Positions 25,690 through 36,385 are shown, counted from the stretch's first letter. The stretch is DNA of 64,000 bases from Enterobacter cloacae complex sp. ECNIH7 (GCF_002208095.1 NZ_CP017990.1:4650001-4714000), one strand, 5' to 3'. The notes: generated from the letters alone by a model not told the origin. Translations and numbers: made by a program.

Positions 25690-26664
25690 ATGCAGGCTTT
25701 GATCTTAGAACAGCAGGACGGCAAAACGCTTGCCTCAGTGCAGCCGGTAGAAGAGAACCGCCTGCCGGAAGGCGAAGTAACCGTCGACATCGACTGGTCC
25801 AGTTTAAATTATAAAGATGCGCTGGCTATTACCGGTAAGGGTAAAATCATCCGAAATTTCCCTATGGTGCCGGGGATTGATTTCGCTGGCCGGGTTCATA
25901 CCAGCGAGGATCCGCGCTTCCATCCAGGCCAGCATGTACTGCTCACCGGCTGGGGCGTGGGTGAAAATCACTGGGGCGGGCTGGCAACGCAGGCGCGCGT
26001 GAAGGGCGACTGGCTGGTGCCTGTGCCGAAAGGCATGGATGGCCGCAAGGCAATGATCGTCGGCACGGCAGGCTTTACCGCCATGCTGTGCGTGATGGCG
26101 CTGGAAGATGCGGGTATCCGCCCTGAGTCAGGGGAAATTGTCGTCACCGGTGCCAGCGGCGGCGTGGGCAGCACGGCAGTCACGCTGCTCCACAAGCTGG
26201 GCTATCAGGTCGCTGCGGTTTCCGGCCGAGAAAGTACCCATGACTATCTGCGCCAGCTCGGCGCCAGCCGCATTCTCAGCCGCGACGAATTTGCCGAAAC
26301 CCGTCCGCTGGAAAAACAGGTTTGGGCAGGGGCGGTGGATACCGTCGGCGATAAGGTGCTGGCAAAAGTCCTGGCGCAGATGAACTACGGCGGATGCGTG
26401 GCAGCCTGCGGTCTGGCCGGCGGATTTGCCCTGCCAACCACCGTGATGCCATTTATTCTGCGTAACGTACGCCTGCAGGGTGTGGATTCCGTGATGACCC
26501 CTGCGGCCCGTCGTCATGAAGCCTGGGAACGGCTGGTGCGCGATCTGCCGGAATCTTTCTATACCCAGAGCGCAACGGAGATAACCCTCAGCCAGGCGCC
26601 GGAATACGCCAGTAAGATCATGGACAACCAGTTCCACGGTCGTGCGCTGGTGAAAATCGCCTAA
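25690..26664 (+). CDS. acuI: AcuI (YhdH), NADPH-dependent acrylyl-CoA reductase
   Basis: 324 residues, a zinc-free medium-chain dehydrogenase/reductase. The quinone-reductase-type nucleotide motif VTGASGGVGSTAV is at about 155-167, and substrate/fold motifs SLNYKDALAITGKG and VPGIDFAG are near the N-terminus. It converts toxic acryloyl-CoA to propionyl-CoA. AGAGGA precedes the ATG. It is divergent from csrD, as in E. coli, where it is yhdH. Confidence 0.94.
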   Translation: MQALILEQQDGKTLASVQPVEENRLPEGEVTVDIDWSSLNYKDALAITGKGKIIRNFPMVPGIDFAGRVHTSEDPRFHPGQHVLLTGWGVGENHWGGLATQARVKGDWLVPVPKGMDGRKAMIVGTAGFTAMLCVMALEDAGIRPESGEIVVTGASGGVGSTAVTLLHKLGYQVAAVSGRESTHDYLRQLGASRILSRDEFAETRPLEKQVWAGAVDTVGDKVLAKVLAQMNYGGCVAACGLAGGFALPTTVMPFILRNVRLQGVDSVMTPAARRHEAWERLVRDLPESFYTQSATEITLSQAPEYASKIMDNQFHGRALVKIA

Positions 26665-26741
26665 TCTTCAAATTTTCGTGACATATTCGCGCGAATCCCT
26701 CTCCTCCGTCATGCTTAGAAAAACGCATGACGGAGGATGCC

Positions 26742-27743
26742 ATGAAAAACCGAAAACTGACGGAAGCCGACGTAACGTCTGAGTCTGTCTTTATGTTACA
26801 GCGCCGCCAGATCCTGAAAATGCTTGGCATCAGCGCCACTGCCCTGACGCTCTCTCCGGCGGCACACGCCGACCTGCTCGACTGGTTTAAAGGCAACGAT
26901 CGGCCAAAGGCTCCATCCGGCGCCCCACTCACCTTTACGAAACCGGCCGAATGGCAAAACAAGCTGACGCTCACGCCGGAAGATAAAGTTACCGGCTATA
27001 ACAACTTCTACGAATTTGGTCTCGATAAGGCCGATCCTGCCGCCAACGCGGGGAGCCTTAAAACCGATCCGTGGACGCTGAAAATTGATGGTGAAGTGGC
27101 GAAACCCCTGACGCTGGACCACCACGATCTCACTACCCGCTTCCCGCTCGAAGAGCGTATCTATCGCATGCGCTGCGTGGAAGCCTGGTCGATGGTGGTG
27201 CCCTGGGTCGGCTTCCCGCTTCATAAGCTGCTGGCAATGGTTGAACCCACCAGCAATGCGAAATATGTCGCTTTCCAGACGCGCTATGCGCCTGACGAGA
27301 TGCCCGGGCAGAAAGATCGGTTTATCGGCGGCGGGCTTGAGTATCCGTATGTGGAAGGGTTACGTCTCGACGAAGCTATGCACCCCCTTACCCTGCTGAC
27401 CGTTGGCGTTTATGGCAAAGCGCTTCCGCCGCAGAACGGCGCCCCCATCCGTTTAACCGTACCGTGGAAATATGGCTTCAAAGGGATTAAATCTATCGTC
27501 AGCATTAAGCTTACCCGCGAACGTCCGCCAACCACCTGGAATCTGGCGGCCCCGGACGAATACGGCTTCTTCGCCAACGTGAACCCGCACGTGGATCATC
27601 CGCGCTGGTCGCAGGCAACCGAGCGGTTTATTGGTTCCGGCGGTGCGCTGGACGTAAAGCGCCAGCCGACGCTGCTGTTTAACGGCTATGCGGATGAAGT
27701 GGCTTCGCTTTACCGTGGTCTCAACTTACGGGAGAATTTCTGA
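26742..27743 (+). CDS. msrP: MsrP, periplasmic methionine sulfoxide reductase, molybdopterin subunit
   Basis: 333 residues from the ATG at 26742 with GGAGGA upstream; a five-codon longer frame is discarded. The N-terminus has a Tat signal (RRQILKMLG, then a hydrophobic stretch ending AHA). The molybdenum-coordinating Cys145 lies in MRCVEAW. MsrP repairs oxidised methionine in envelope proteins with electrons from MsrQ. In E. coli K-12 msrPQ is at another locus (yedYZ); here it sits between acuI and aroQ. The msrQ GTG starts immediately after the stop. Confidence 0.95.
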   Translation: MKNRKLTEADVTSESVFMLQRRQILKMLGISATALTLSPAAHADLLDWFKGNDRPKAPSGAPLTFTKPAEWQNKLTLTPEDKVTGYNNFYEFGLDKADPAANAGSLKTDPWTLKIDGEVAKPLTLDHHDLTTRFPLEERIYRMRCVEAWSMVVPWVGFPLHKLLAMVEPTSNAKYVAFQTRYAPDEMPGQKDRFIGGGLEYPYVEGLRLDEAMHPLTLLTVGVYGKALPPQNGAPIRLTVPWKYGFKGIKSIVSIKLTRERPPTTWNLAAPDEYGFFANVNPHVDHPRWSQATERFIGSGGALDVKRQPTLLFNGYADEVASLYRGLNLRENF

Positions 27744-28343
27744 GTGCGTTTAACGGCAAAACAGATTACCTGGCTGAAAGTGCTGCTGCACCTGGCCGGG
27801 CTGCTTCCTTTTATATGGCTGTTCTGGGCCGCCAGCCAGGGGCTCTTTAGCGCAGACCCGGCAAAGGATATCCAGCATTTTACCGGTCGGATGGCTCTGA
27901 AATTTTTGCTGGCCACCTTGCTCGTCTCGCCGCTGGCGCGCTACGCTAAACAGCCCTTATTGATACGCACCCGTCGGCTGTTAGGGCTATGGTGTTTTGC
28001 CTGGGCGACGCTGCACCTCACCAGCTACGCCCTGCTGGAATTGGGAATTAACAATCTGGCGCTGCTTGGCCGCGAACTGGTGACACGTCCTTATCTGACG
28101 CTGGGTATCTTGAGCTGGGTGGTTTTACTGGCGTTAGCGCTGACATCCACGCAATATGCGCAGCGAAAACTGGGCAGGCGCTGGCAGCTTCTGCATAACT
28201 TCGTCTATCTTGTCGCGATCCTCGCTCCCATTCATTACCTGTGGTCGGTGAAGATCCTCTCGCCACAGCCGATCCTTTATGCACTGGCGGCCGTGGCGCT
28301 TTTGGCATGGCGTTACAAGAAGTTCCGCCAGTGGTTGCGATAG
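27744..28343 (+). CDS. msrQ: MsrQ, haem-binding membrane subunit of the MsrPQ repair system
   Basis: 199 residues from a GTG that directly follows the msrP TGA. Six hydrophobic helices are apparent and haem-ligand type His residues lie within them (for example LHLTSYALL and [18 protein letters not shown]). It passes electrons from quinol or flavin to MsrP across the inner membrane. It is about 12 residues shorter than E. coli YedZ, mostly at the ends. Confidence 0.94.
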   Translation: MRLTAKQITWLKVLLHLAGLLPFIWLFWAASQGLFSADPAKDIQHFTGRMALKFLLATLLVSPLARYAKQPLLIRTRRLLGLWCFAWATLHLTSYALLELGINNLALLGRELVTRPYLTLGILSWVVLLALALTSTQYAQRKLGRRWQLLHNFVYLVAILAPIHYLWSVKILSPQPILYALAAVALLAWRYKKFRQWLR

Positions 28344-28577
28344 TTCGCGAAACTGTGCGTTTTCCCGCAGATTACCCGTCAACCGCAAATCTTTTTCGGA
28401 TAGCGGTTGATAATCTTCCCTGATAAGACCAGTATTTAGCTGCTAAATGCTACGAAATCGTTATAATGTGCGACCTTGGTTCGCCTGACAGCGGTTTTAA
28501 GCCTCTGAAAAGGTGACATTTGCGTTTCGAAGGTATATTTTGTTTTTTACCCGAAAATCGCAGGAGATAGCGGCATT

Positions 28578-29030
28578 ATGACTGATAAGTTCCATATCTT
28601 AGTTTTGAACGGACCGAACCTGAACATGCTCGGCACCCGTGAGCCAGAGAAGTACGGCACGCTAACATTGAGTGAAATTGTTAACCGTCTGGGAACGGAA
28701 GCAGCGTCACTGAATGTGGATTTGGATCATTTTCAGTCGAATGCGGAGTACGCACTCATCGACCGTATTCATCAGGCTAAAGACAATGTGGACTATATCC
28801 TGATCAATCCGGCCGCGTTTACGCACACCAGTGTTGCTATCCGCGACGCACTGCTCGCGGTGAGTATCCCGTTTATCGAGATCCACCTGAGTAATGTGCA
28901 CGCCCGAGAGCCGTTCCGTCACCATTCGTATCTGTCGGATATCGCTGCTGGCGTTATCTGTGGACTGGGCGCAGACGGCTATTCATACGCTTTACAGACA
29001 GCGGTAAAACGCCTGTCACAATCACACTAA
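28578..29030 (+). CDS. aroQ: Type II 3-dehydroquinate dehydratase
   Basis: 150 residues. Type II motifs are intact: [14 protein letters not shown] at the N-terminus with the catalytic Tyr in [21 protein letters not shown], and the catalytic His in [19 protein letters not shown]. It makes 3-dehydroshikimate in the shikimate pathway. E. coli K-12 relies on the unrelated type I enzyme AroD and lacks a gene here, whereas many enterobacteria keep aroQ just before accB. The accB start is 21 bp downstream. Confidence 0.93.
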   Translation: MTDKFHILVLNGPNLNMLGTREPEKYGTLTLSEIVNRLGTEAASLNVDLDHFQSNAEYALIDRIHQAKDNVDYILINPAAFTHTSVAIRDALLAVSIPFIEIHLSNVHAREPFRHHSYLSDIAAGVICGLGADGYSYALQTAVKRLSQSH

Positions 29031-29051
29031 ACAAGAGTACGGAACCCACTC

Positions 29052-29513
29052 ATGGATATTCGTAAGATTAAAAAACTGATCGAGCTGGTTGAAGAATCAG
29101 GCATCTCCGAACTGGAAATTTCTGAAGGCGAAGAGTCTGTACGCATCAGCCGTGCAGCCCCAGCCGCTAGCTTCCCGGTAATGCAGCAGGCTTATGCTGC
29201 GCCAGTGCAGCAGCCTGCGCTCTCCGCAGCCGTTGCGCCAGCAGCTGAAGCCGCACCTGCCGCTGCAGCAGAAATCAGTGGTCACATCGTACGTTCCCCA
29301 ATGGTTGGTACTTTCTACCGCACCCCGAGCCCGGACGCGAAAGCGTTCATCGAAGTGGGTCAGAAAGTCAACGTAGGCGATACCCTGTGCATCGTTGAAG
29401 CGATGAAAATGATGAACCAGATCGAAGCAGACAAATCAGGTACTGTGAAAGCGATTCTGGTCGAAAGTGGTCAGCCGGTTGAATTTGACGAGCCGCTGGT
29501 CGTCATCGAGTAA
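29052..29513 (+). CDS. accB: AccB, biotin carboxyl carrier protein of acetyl-CoA carboxylase
   Basis: 153 residues. The N-terminal region (about 1-35) is followed by an Ala/Pro linker (about 45-75, [12 protein letters not shown]) and the biotinyl domain, where Lys119 in EAMKMM is the biotinylation site and [15 protein letters not shown] [11 protein letters not shown] is the thumb region. It carries carboxybiotin between AccC and AccAD in fatty-acid synthesis. accC follows after 10 bp. Confidence 0.97.
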
Positions 29514-29523
29514 CGAGGCGTAC

Positions 29524-30873
29524 ATGCTGGATAAAATTGTTATCGCCAACCGCGGCGAGATCGCACTGCGTATTCTTCGTGCCTGTAAAGAACTGGGCAT
29601 CAAGACCGTCGCTGTGCACTCAAGCGCGGATCGCGATTTAAAACACGTATTGCTGGCGGATGAGACGGTCTGTATTGGCCCGGCTCCGTCCGTAAAAAGC
29701 TATCTGAACATCCCGGCTATCATCAGCGCCGCTGAAATCACCGGCGCGGTGGCAATTCATCCGGGTTACGGCTTCCTCTCTGAGAACGCCAACTTTGCTG
29801 AGCAGGTTGAACGCTCTGGCTTCATCTTCATCGGCCCGAAAGCCGACACCATCCGCCTGATGGGCGACAAAGTGTCTGCAATCACCGCGATGAAAAAAGC
29901 CGGTGTTCCAACCGTACCAGGCTCTGACGGCCCTCTGACCGACGATATGGATGCTAACCGTGCTCATGCTAAACGCATTGGCTATCCGGTTATCATCAAG
30001 GCGTCCGGCGGCGGCGGCGGTCGCGGTATGCGCGTTGTGCGCAGCGATGCTGAACTGGCGCAGTCCATCTCCATGACCAAAGCAGAAGCGAAAGCCGCTT
30101 TCAGCAATGACATGGTGTACATGGAAAAATACCTGGAAAACCCACGCCACATCGAAATTCAGGTGCTGGCTGACGGTCAGGGTAACGCGATCTATCTGGC
30201 AGAGCGTGACTGCTCCATGCAGCGTCGTCACCAGAAAGTGGTCGAAGAAGCGCCAGCACCGGGCATTACTCCGGAACTGCGTCGCTACATCGGCGAGCGT
30301 TGCGCCAAAGCGTGTGTCGATATCGGCTATCGCGGGGCAGGTACCTTTGAGTTCCTGTTCGAAAACGGCGAGTTCTATTTCATCGAAATGAACACCCGTA
30401 TTCAGGTTGAACACCCGGTTACCGAAATGATCACCGGCGTTGACCTGATCAAAGAACAGCTGCGTATCGCTGCAGGCCAGCCGTTGTCCATCAAGCAGGA
30501 AGAAGTTGTGGTGAAAGGCCATGCGGTAGAGTGCCGTATTAACGCCGAAGACCCGAACACCTTCCTGCCAAGCCCGGGTAAAATCACGCGTTTCCACGCG
30601 CCGGGTGGCTTTGGTGTGCGCTGGGAGTCTCATATCTACGCCGGTTACACCGTACCGCCGTACTATGACTCAATGATCGGCAAGCTTATCTGCTACGGCG
30701 AAAACCGTGACGTGGCGATTGCCCGCATGAAAAACGCCCTGCAGGAACTGATCATCGACGGTATCAAAACCAACGTTGATCTGCAGATGCGCATCATGAG
30801 CGACGAGCACTTCCAGAATGGTGGAACTAATATCCACTATCTGGAGAAAAAACTCGGTCTGAACGAGAAGTAA
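29524..30873 (+). CDS. accC: AccC, biotin carboxylase
   Basis: 449 residues from the ATG at 29524, the E. coli length; the frame runs 19 codons back into the end of accB. ATP-grasp features are present: [14 protein letters not shown] (glycine loop), VEEAPAP, and the active-site segment [14 protein letters not shown]. It carboxylates the biotin of AccB with ATP and bicarbonate. Terminator follows. Confidence 0.97.
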   Translation: MLDKIVIANRGEIALRILRACKELGIKTVAVHSSADRDLKHVLLADETVCIGPAPSVKSYLNIPAIISAAEITGAVAIHPGYGFLSENANFAEQVERSGFIFIGPKADTIRLMGDKVSAITAMKKAGVPTVPGSDGPLTDDMDANRAHAKRIGYPVIIKASGGGGGRGMRVVRSDAELAQSISMTKAEAKAAFSNDMVYMEKYLENPRHIEIQVLADGQGNAIYLAERDCSMQRRHQKVVEEAPAPGITPELRRYIGERCAKACVDIGYRGAGTFEFLFENGEFYFIEMNTRIQVEHPVTEMITGVDLIKEQLRIAAGQPLSIKQEEVVVKGHAVECRINAEDPNTFLPSPGKITRFHAPGGFGVRWESHIYAGYTVPPYYDSMIGKLICYGENRDVAIARMKNALQELIIDGIKTNVDLQMRIMSDEHFQNGGTNIHYLEKKLGLNEK

Positions 30874-30888
30874 GAGACCTGTGTTGCT

Positions 30889-30915
30889 AAAAGGCCGGAT
30901 TATCCGGCCTTTTTT
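30889..30915 (+). terminator. Intrinsic terminator after accBC
   Basis: GGCCGGA (30893-30899), loop TTA, TCCGGCC (30903-30909), then six T. It ends the aroQ-accBC unit before yhdT. Confidence 0.9.
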
Positions 30916-30981
30916 ATTTCTGGGGCCTGGAAAGCCTCATCATGTACAATCCCCGCTTTCTTCATCCACAAGGGACAAAAA

Positions 30982-31224
30982 ATGGACAAACGTTTTGTTC
31001 AGGCCCATAAAGAAGCGCGCTGGGCGCTGTGGCTGACCCTTCTCTATCTCGCAGCATGGTTAGTAACTGCTTACTTACCTGACTCCGCTATTGGCATCAC
31101 CGGCCTGCCGCACTGGTTCGAAATGGCGTGTCTGCTGGTACCGCTGGTCTTCATCCTGCTGTGCTGGGCAATGGTGAAATTCATCTATCGCGATATTTCG
31201 CTGGAGGACGATGATGCAGCTTGA
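30982..31224 (+). CDS. yhdT: YhdT, small inner-membrane protein (DUF997)
   Basis: 80 residues with two strong membrane segments (about 14-33 and 48-70). It matches E. coli YhdT in length and place. Its last codons overlap the panF start by 11 bp, so the two are coupled; SSS-family transporters often have such small partner proteins, but a role in pantothenate uptake is inference only. Confidence 0.92.
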   Translation: MDKRFVQAHKEARWALWLTLLYLAAWLVTAYLPDSAIGITGLPHWFEMACLLVPLVFILLCWAMVKFIYRDISLEDDDAA

Positions 31225-32665
31225 AGTCATTCTGCCGCTTATCGCTTACCTGTTAGTGGTGTTTGGTTTATCCGTTTACGCCATGCGTAAAAGAACGACG
31301 GGCACCTTCCTGAACGAGTATTTTCTTGGCAGCCGCTCGATGGGCGGCGTCGTGCTGGCCATGACGCTGACCGCGACCTACATTAGCGCCAGTTCGTTTA
31401 TCGGCGGGCCCGGTGCAGCCTATAAATACGGGTTAGGCTGGGTGCTGCTGGCGATGATCCAGCTTCCAGCCGTCTGGCTCTCGCTGGGCATACTGGGTAA
31501 AAAATTTGCCATTCTGGCACGCCGTTACAATGCCGTGACGCTCAACGATATGCTGTTTGCCCGCTATCAGAGCCGTTTACTGGTGTGGCTGGCCAGCTTA
31601 AGCCTGCTGGTGGCCTTTATTGGCGCCATGACGGTGCAGTTTATCGGCGGGGCACGCCTGCTGGAAACGGCGGCGGGAATTCCCTACGAGACGGGCCTCG
31701 TCATCTTTGGGGTGAGTATCGCACTCTACACCGCGTTTGGCGGATTCCGCGCCAGCGTGCTGAACGATACGATGCAGGGTTTGGTGATGCTTGTTGGCAC
31801 CCTTGTTCTGCTGGTCGGCATTGTGCATGCTGCTGGTGGCCTGAGCCATGCGGTTGAAACGCTCGAGGCGATCGATCCAAAACTGGTTTCGCCGCAGGGC
31901 GCGGATGACATCCTTTCGCCAACCTTTATGACCTCGTTCTGGGTGTTGGTATGCTTTGGGGTGATTGGCCTGCCGCATACCGCCGTGCGCTGTATCTCTT
32001 ACAAAGACAGCAAAGCCGTGCACAGAGGTATCATTATCGGCACTATCGTTGTCGCAATCCTGATGTTTGGTATGCACCTGGCAGGCGCGTTAGGTCGGGC
32101 AGTTATTCCTGACCTTACCGTACCCGATCTGGTTATCCCAACCCTGATGGTTAAAGTACTGCCGCCATTTGCCGCCGGGATCTTCCTCGCCGCACCGATG
32201 GCCGCCATTATGTCGACCATCAACGCTCAGCTGCTGCAAAGTTCCGCTACGATCATTAAAGATCTCTATCTGAACCTGCGTCCTGACCAGGCAGAGAATG
32301 AACGGCGCCTGAAGCGCATGTCGGCCGTTATTACTCTGACGTTAGGGGCATTGCTGCTGTTAGCCGCGTGGCGCCCGCCGGAGATGATCATCTGGCTGAA
32401 CCTGCTGGCATTTGGTGGGCTTGAAGCGGTATTCCTGTGGCCTCTGGTGTTAGGGCTCTACTGGGAGCGCGCGAATGCCGCCGGTGCGCTGAGCGCTATG
32501 ATTGTCGGCGGCGTGCTTTACGCCGTCCTCGCAACGTTTAAGATTCAGTACCTGGGCTTCCATCCAATTGTGCCTTCGTTACTGCTAAGTTTACTGGCGT
32601 TTGTGGTGGGGAACCGTTTCGGTCAGCCCGTCCCACAACCCGCTATGATTTCTACTGATAAATAA
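31214..32665 (+). CDS. panF: PanF, sodium/pantothenate symporter
   Basis: 483 residues. Two in-frame ATGs lie at 31211 and 31214; the second is chosen because GGAGG stands 6 bases from it and only 3 from the first, and the length then equals E. coli PanF. About 12-13 membrane helices of the sodium:solute symporter family are apparent, with the family motif [18 protein letters not shown] near residue 50. It imports pantothenate for coenzyme A synthesis. prmA follows after 11 bp. Confidence 0.96.
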   Translation: MQLEVILPLIAYLLVVFGLSVYAMRKRTTGTFLNEYFLGSRSMGGVVLAMTLTATYISASSFIGGPGAAYKYGLGWVLLAMIQLPAVWLSLGILGKKFAILARRYNAVTLNDMLFARYQSRLLVWLASLSLLVAFIGAMTVQFIGGARLLETAAGIPYETGLVIFGVSIALYTAFGGFRASVLNDTMQGLVMLVGTLVLLVGIVHAAGGLSHAVETLEAIDPKLVSPQGADDILSPTFMTSFWVLVCFGVIGLPHTAVRCISYKDSKAVHRGIIIGTIVVAILMFGMHLAGALGRAVIPDLTVPDLVIPTLMVKVLPPFAAGIFLAAPMAAIMSTINAQLLQSSATIIKDLYLNLRPDQAENERRLKRMSAVITLTLGALLLLAAWRPPEMIIWLNLLAFGGLEAVFLWPLVLGLYWERANAAGALSAMIVGGVLYAVLATFKIQYLGFHPIVPSLLLSLLAFVVGNRFGQPVPQPAMISTDK

Positions 32666-32676
32666 AGAGTTTTGCC

Positions 32677-33558
32677 ATGCCGTGGATCCAACTAAAACTG
32701 AACACAACCGGCGCGAACGCCGAAGAGCTGAGCGATGCGCTGATGGAGGCCGGGTCGGTCTCTATCACCTTCCAGGACACGCATGACACGCCGGTCTTTG
32801 AGCCGCTGCCGGGCGAAACCCGCCTGTGGGGTGATACCGACGTTATTGGCCTGTTTGATGCCGAAACCGATATGAAAGAGGTTGTCGCGATTCTGGAGAA
32901 TCATCCTCTGCTGGGCGCGGGTTTCGTGCATAAAATCGAACAGCTGGAAGACAAAGACTGGGAACGCGAGTGGATGGATAACTTCCACCCGATGCAGTTC
33001 GGCAAACGTCTGTGGATCTGCCCAAGCTGGCGCGACGTCCCGGACGAGAATGCGGTCAACGTGATGCTCGACCCGGGTCTGGCGTTTGGTACCGGAACTC
33101 ACCCCACCACGTCCCTGTGCCTGCAGTGGCTGGATGGTCTCGATCTGGACGGTAAGACCGTGATCGACTTCGGCTGTGGATCCGGGATCCTCGCGATTGC
33201 AGCCCTGAAGCTGGGCGCGGCAAAAGCCATCGGGATCGATATCGATCCGCAGGCGATTCAGGCCAGCCGCGATAATGCCGAGCGTAACGGCGTCTCCGAT
33301 CGTCTGGAGCTGTATCTGCCGGATGGTCAGCCAGAAGCCATGAAAGCCGATGTGGTGGTCGCAAACATTCTGGCGGGCCCGCTGCGTGAACTGGCTCCGT
33401 TAATCAGCGTGCTGCCCGTTGAGGGCGGTCTGCTGGGGCTTTCCGGTATCCTGGCGAGCCAGGCCGACAGCGTGTGTGAAGCCTACGCAGATCTCTTTGC
33501 CCTTGATCCGGTAGTGGAAAAAGAAGAGTGGTGCCGCATCACCGGTCGTAAAAAATAA
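32677..33558 (+). CDS. prmA: PrmA, ribosomal protein L11 methyltransferase
   Basis: 293 residues, the normal length. The N-terminal L11-recognition domain (about 1-60) is followed by a class I methyltransferase domain with SAM motif [16 protein letters not shown] (about 160-175), motif [11 protein letters not shown], and [11 protein letters not shown]. The GTGTHPTT segment is conserved. It trimethylates L11 on the ribosome. A hairpin follows the stop. Confidence 0.97.
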   Translation: MPWIQLKLNTTGANAEELSDALMEAGSVSITFQDTHDTPVFEPLPGETRLWGDTDVIGLFDAETDMKEVVAILENHPLLGAGFVHKIEQLEDKDWEREWMDNFHPMQFGKRLWICPSWRDVPDENAVNVMLDPGLAFGTGTHPTTSLCLQWLDGLDLDGKTVIDFGCGSGILAIAALKLGAAKAIGIDIDPQAIQASRDNAERNGVSDRLELYLPDGQPEAMKADVVVANILAGPLRELAPLISVLPVEGGLLGLSGILASQADSVCEAYADLFALDPVVEKEEWCRITGRKK

Positions 33559-33564
33559 GAATCT

Positions 33565-33586
33565 GGCGTGGTCATCTGACCACGCC
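33565..33586 (+). terminator. Hairpin after prmA, probable weak terminator
   Basis: GGCGTGGTCA (33565-33574) pairs with TGACCACGCC (33577-33586) with a tight 2-nt apex. The following TCTCCCCC tract is pyrimidine-rich but not a clean T-run. Confidence 0.6.
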
Positions 33587-33686
33587 TCTCCCCCTCTGAT
33601 AATCCTCTCTCCCCCGTTCATTCTTCGGTAAAATAACCCTACAAATCATGTTGATTTGTATTACAAAAATTCACCGGAAGAATATG

Positions 33687-34427
33687 ATGACACAGGTTAC
33701 AGGCAAGGCAGCGCTGCTGGCGCTGAGCATGATCTCGGCTTCAGCATTCGCATCACACTGGAGCTATGAAGGGGAAGGTTCACCGCAACACTGGGGCGAG
33801 CTGGACGAGGCATATAAGACCTGTCAAAGCGGAATGAACCAGTCCCCTATTAATATTGATTCGACCGCTATCGCCCATCTCTCCCCGCTACAAACCCACT
33901 ACGTTGATGGCCCTGTTACGCTGACGAACAATGGCCATACCATTCAGGCAGGTGAACAGGCGAACACCCGCGATACTCTTACTCTCGATAAGCAAACCTG
34001 GACGTTACAGCAGTTCCATTTCCACGCGCCGAGCGAAAACACCGTACATGGCAAGAGATACGCGATGGAAATGCATCTGGTTCATAAAAATGCCAGTGGG
34101 GAACTGACGGTGGTGGCGGTCATGTTTGATAAAGGAACCGCAAACCCGGAACTCGAAAAACTGTGGCGCGTTATGCCTCAGCAGGCCGAGCAGAACGTCT
34201 CCATCAAACAGGATCTCAACCTGAACAAACTGCTGCCAAAAAATAAAACGTACTGGCGCTTTAGCGGTTCACTGACCACTCCCCCGTGTTCAGAAGGCGT
34301 TACCTGGATTGTACTTAAACAGCCCCTGACGATTTCTGCAGAACAACTTGCCAGATTCACCCAGACAATGCATCACGATAATAACCGTCCGGTACAGTCG
34401 CTGCATGGGCGCGTCGTGGTCGAATAA
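33687..34427 (+). CDS. cah: Alpha-type carbonic anhydrase, periplasmic
   Basis: 246 residues from the second of two adjacent ATGs, chosen for 6-base spacing from GGAAG. A signal peptide ends near AFA-SHW, placing the enzyme in the periplasm. Alpha-class features are clear: the active-site block NQSPINID, the three zinc His residues in QFHFHAPSENTVHG...EMHLVH, and TTPPCSEGV. It interconverts CO2 and bicarbonate. E. coli K-12 lacks an alpha carbonic anhydrase; its own enzymes are beta class. It stands alone between prmA and dusB. The gene symbol follows the Klebsiella-type enzyme. Confidence 0.9.
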   Translation: MTQVTGKAALLALSMISASAFASHWSYEGEGSPQHWGELDEAYKTCQSGMNQSPINIDSTAIAHLSPLQTHYVDGPVTLTNNGHTIQAGEQANTRDTLTLDKQTWTLQQFHFHAPSENTVHGKRYAMEMHLVHKNASGELTVVAVMFDKGTANPELEKLWRVMPQQAEQNVSIKQDLNLNKLLPKNKTYWRFSGSLTTPPCSEGVTWIVLKQPLTISAEQLARFTQTMHHDNNRPVQSLHGRVVVE

Positions 34428-34757
34428 CACGCATTTTTCGCATGACGATCATGTTCTAAAATGCGACGCAGATCGCAAAGAAGAAGGGAAATCTGCTGCT
34501 AAAAACAGCAGATTATCCCGCTTCAGCGACGCATTTATTCAGAAATGATGAGAAGTTACGGGAAATTGTAAGCGCCCATAAAATAACCATCATCATATAA
34601 CTTAATGATTTAAATAATGAATAATTTTTAACGGGAAGATTGGGTGGCGATTCCTTGATCTACAACAGTGGATTGTTCAAAGTTTGGCCTTTCATCTCGT
34701 GCAAAAAATGCGTAATATACGCCGCCTTGCAGTCACAGTATGGTCATTTCTTAACTC
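34428..34757. promoter_or_regulatory. cah-dusB intergenic region (330 bp)
   Basis: No gene seen. Directly after cah is a perfect 9-bp inverted repeat, AATCTGCTG (34490-34498) with CAGCAGATT (34506-34514), without a T-run. The next 150 bp are AT-rich, as expected for Fis-binding upstream DNA, and lead to the dusB-fis promoter given separately. Confidence 0.6.
34690..34718 (+). promoter_or_regulatory. dusB-fis promoter
   Basis: TTTCAT (34690-34695), 17-bp spacing, TAATAT (34713-34718), then the GC-rich discriminator ACGCCGCC. The dusB-fis promoter in E. coli is under growth-rate and stringent control and Fis repression; the GC-rich discriminator here suits that. The core matches the rRNA P2 promoter in this window over 14 bases. 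Confidence 0.75.
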
Positions 34758-35723
34758 ATGCGCATCGGACACCACCAGCTTAGAAATCGCCTGATCGCAG
34801 CCCCAATGGCAGGTATTACAGACCGGCCGTTCAGGACGCTGTGCTATGAGATGGGAGCCGGTTTAACCGTATCCGAGATGATGTCGTCTAACCCGCAGGT
34901 TTGGGAAAGCGATAAATCCCGCCTTCGGATGGTGCACGTTGATGAACCAGGTATTCGCACCGTGCAAATTGCCGGAAGCGTGCCTGAAGAGATGGCAGAT
35001 GCCGCGCGGATTAACGTGGAAAGTGGTGCCCAGATTATTGATATCAATATGGGGTGCCCGGCCAAAAAGGTGAATCGCAAGCTTGCAGGTTCAGCCCTTC
35101 TGCAATACCCCGACCAGGTGAAAGCTATCCTGACGGCGGTTGTCAGCGCGGTGGACGTTCCTGTTACGTTGAAGATTCGCACGGGTTGGTCGCCGGAACA
35201 CCGTAACTGTGTAGAGATTGCCCAACTGGCCGAAGACTGTGGCATTCAGGCCCTGACCATCCATGGACGCACTCGCGCCTGTTTGTTCAACGGTGAAGCT
35301 GAATACGACAGCATTCGGGCAGTTAAGCAGAAAGTTTCCATTCCGATTATCGCGAATGGCGACATAACTGACCCGCTTAAAGCCAGGGCTGTACTCGACT
35401 ATACGGGAGCTGATGCTCTGATGATAGGACGTGCAGCTCAGGGAAGACCCTGGATCTTCCGGGAAATCCAGCATTATCTGGACACTGGGGAGCTGCTTGC
35501 CCCGCTGCCTCTGGCAGAGGTTAAGCGCTTGCTTTGTTCGCATGTTCGGGAACTGCATGACCACTACGGTCAGGCAAAAGGGTACCGAATTGCGCGTAAA
35601 CACGTCTCCTGGTATCTCCAGGAGCACGCTCCAGATGACCAGTTTCGGCGCACATTCAACGCCATAGAGGATGCCAGCGTACAGCTGGAGGCGTTGGAGG
35701 CATACTTCGAAAATCTTGCGTAA
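34758..35723 (+). CDS. dusB: DusB, tRNA-dihydrouridine synthase B
   Basis: 321 residues, the normal length. It is an FMN-dependent TIM-barrel enzyme that reduces uridine 17 of t[18 protein letters not shown] is at the N-terminus, the catalytic Cys100 is in NMGCPAKKV, and LTIHGRTR and IIANGDI are FMN-contact segments. First gene of dusB-fis; fis starts 23 bp after it. Fis levels in E. coli depend on translation of dusB upstream. Confidence 0.97.
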   Translation: MRIGHHQLRNRLIAAPMAGITDRPFRTLCYEMGAGLTVSEMMSSNPQVWESDKSRLRMVHVDEPGIRTVQIAGSVPEEMADAARINVESGAQIIDINMGCPAKKVNRKLAGSALLQYPDQVKAILTAVVSAVDVPVTLKIRTGWSPEHRNCVEIAQLAEDCGIQALTIHGRTRACLFNGEAEYDSIRAVKQKVSIPIIANGDITDPLKARAVLDYTGADALMIGRAAQGRPWIFREIQHYLDTGELLAPLPLAEVKRLLCSHVRELHDHYGQAKGYRIARKHVSWYLQEHAPDDQFRRTFNAIEDASVQLEALEAYFENLA

Positions 35724-35746
35724 TGAAATAAAGAGCTGACAGAACT

Positions 35747-36043
35747 ATGTTCGAACAACGCGTAAATTCTGACGTACTGACCGTTTCTACCGTTAACTCT
35801 CAGGACCAGGTAACTCAAAAGCCCCTGCGTGACTCGGTTAAACAGGCACTGAAGAACTATTTTGCTCAACTGAATGGTCAGGATGTTAATGATCTGTATG
35901 AGCTGGTATTGGCTGAAGTTGAACAGCCACTGTTGGACATGGTGATGCAATACACCCGCGGTAACCAAACCCGCGCTGCGCTGATGATGGGTATCAACCG
36001 TGGTACTCTGCGTAAGAAACTGAAAAAATACGGCATGAACTGA
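35747..36043 (+). CDS. fis: Fis, nucleoid protein and factor for inversion stimulation
   Basis: 98 residues, the normal length. The C-terminal helix-turn-helix (about 73-96) reads [20 protein letters not shown]; the N-terminal beta-hairpin arm that contacts recombinases is intact. Fis activates rRNA promoters such as the one in this window and shapes the nucleoid in fast growth. Second gene of dusB-fis; a strong terminator follows. Confidence 0.98.
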
Positions 36044-36070
36044 TACTAATCAGTTAAATGCTTGTTTAAA

Positions 36071-36104
36071 AAGGCGCTCTTCGGCATGGGGAAGCGCCTT
36101 TTTT
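36071..36104 (+). terminator. Terminator of the dusB-fis operon
   Basis: AAGGCGCT (36071-36078) pairs with AGCGCCTT (36093-36100), continuing into a T-run; A residues precede the stem. Confidence 0.9.
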
Positions 36105-36220
36105 ATTACCTGCGCTTCTCCGTCAACGCATTGTAAACCTTCGCCTCTCCCGCTTTTCAACCACGGTTTTTCGTGTATATTTCCCCCACCTTACTGACGA
36201 TCTTCTCGCGGAATGACACA

Positions 36221-36385
36221 ATGATTCGTAAATACTGGTGGCTGGTTGTCTTTGCAATCTCCGTTCTCATTTTCGATACACTCCTGATGCAGTGGATTGA
36301 ACTGATGAGCACCGAAACCGATAAGTGTCGCAATATGAACTCCGTTAATCCGCTGAAACTCGTGAACTGCTCAGAGCTCGACTAA
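36221..36385 (+). CDS. yhdU: YhdU, small membrane protein (DUF2556)
   Basis: 54 residues from the ATG at 36221. One membrane helix (about 6-24, WWLVVFAISVLIFDTLLM) is followed by a polar tail with two Cys (ETDKCRNMNSVNPLKLVNC). I recognise it as YhdU, which lies downstream of fis in E. coli. The 16-codon longer frame is discarded because family members start MIRKYW. Function unknown. Confidence 0.82.
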   Translation: MIRKYWWLVVFAISVLIFDTLLMQWIELMSTETDKCRNMNSVNPLKLVNCSELD

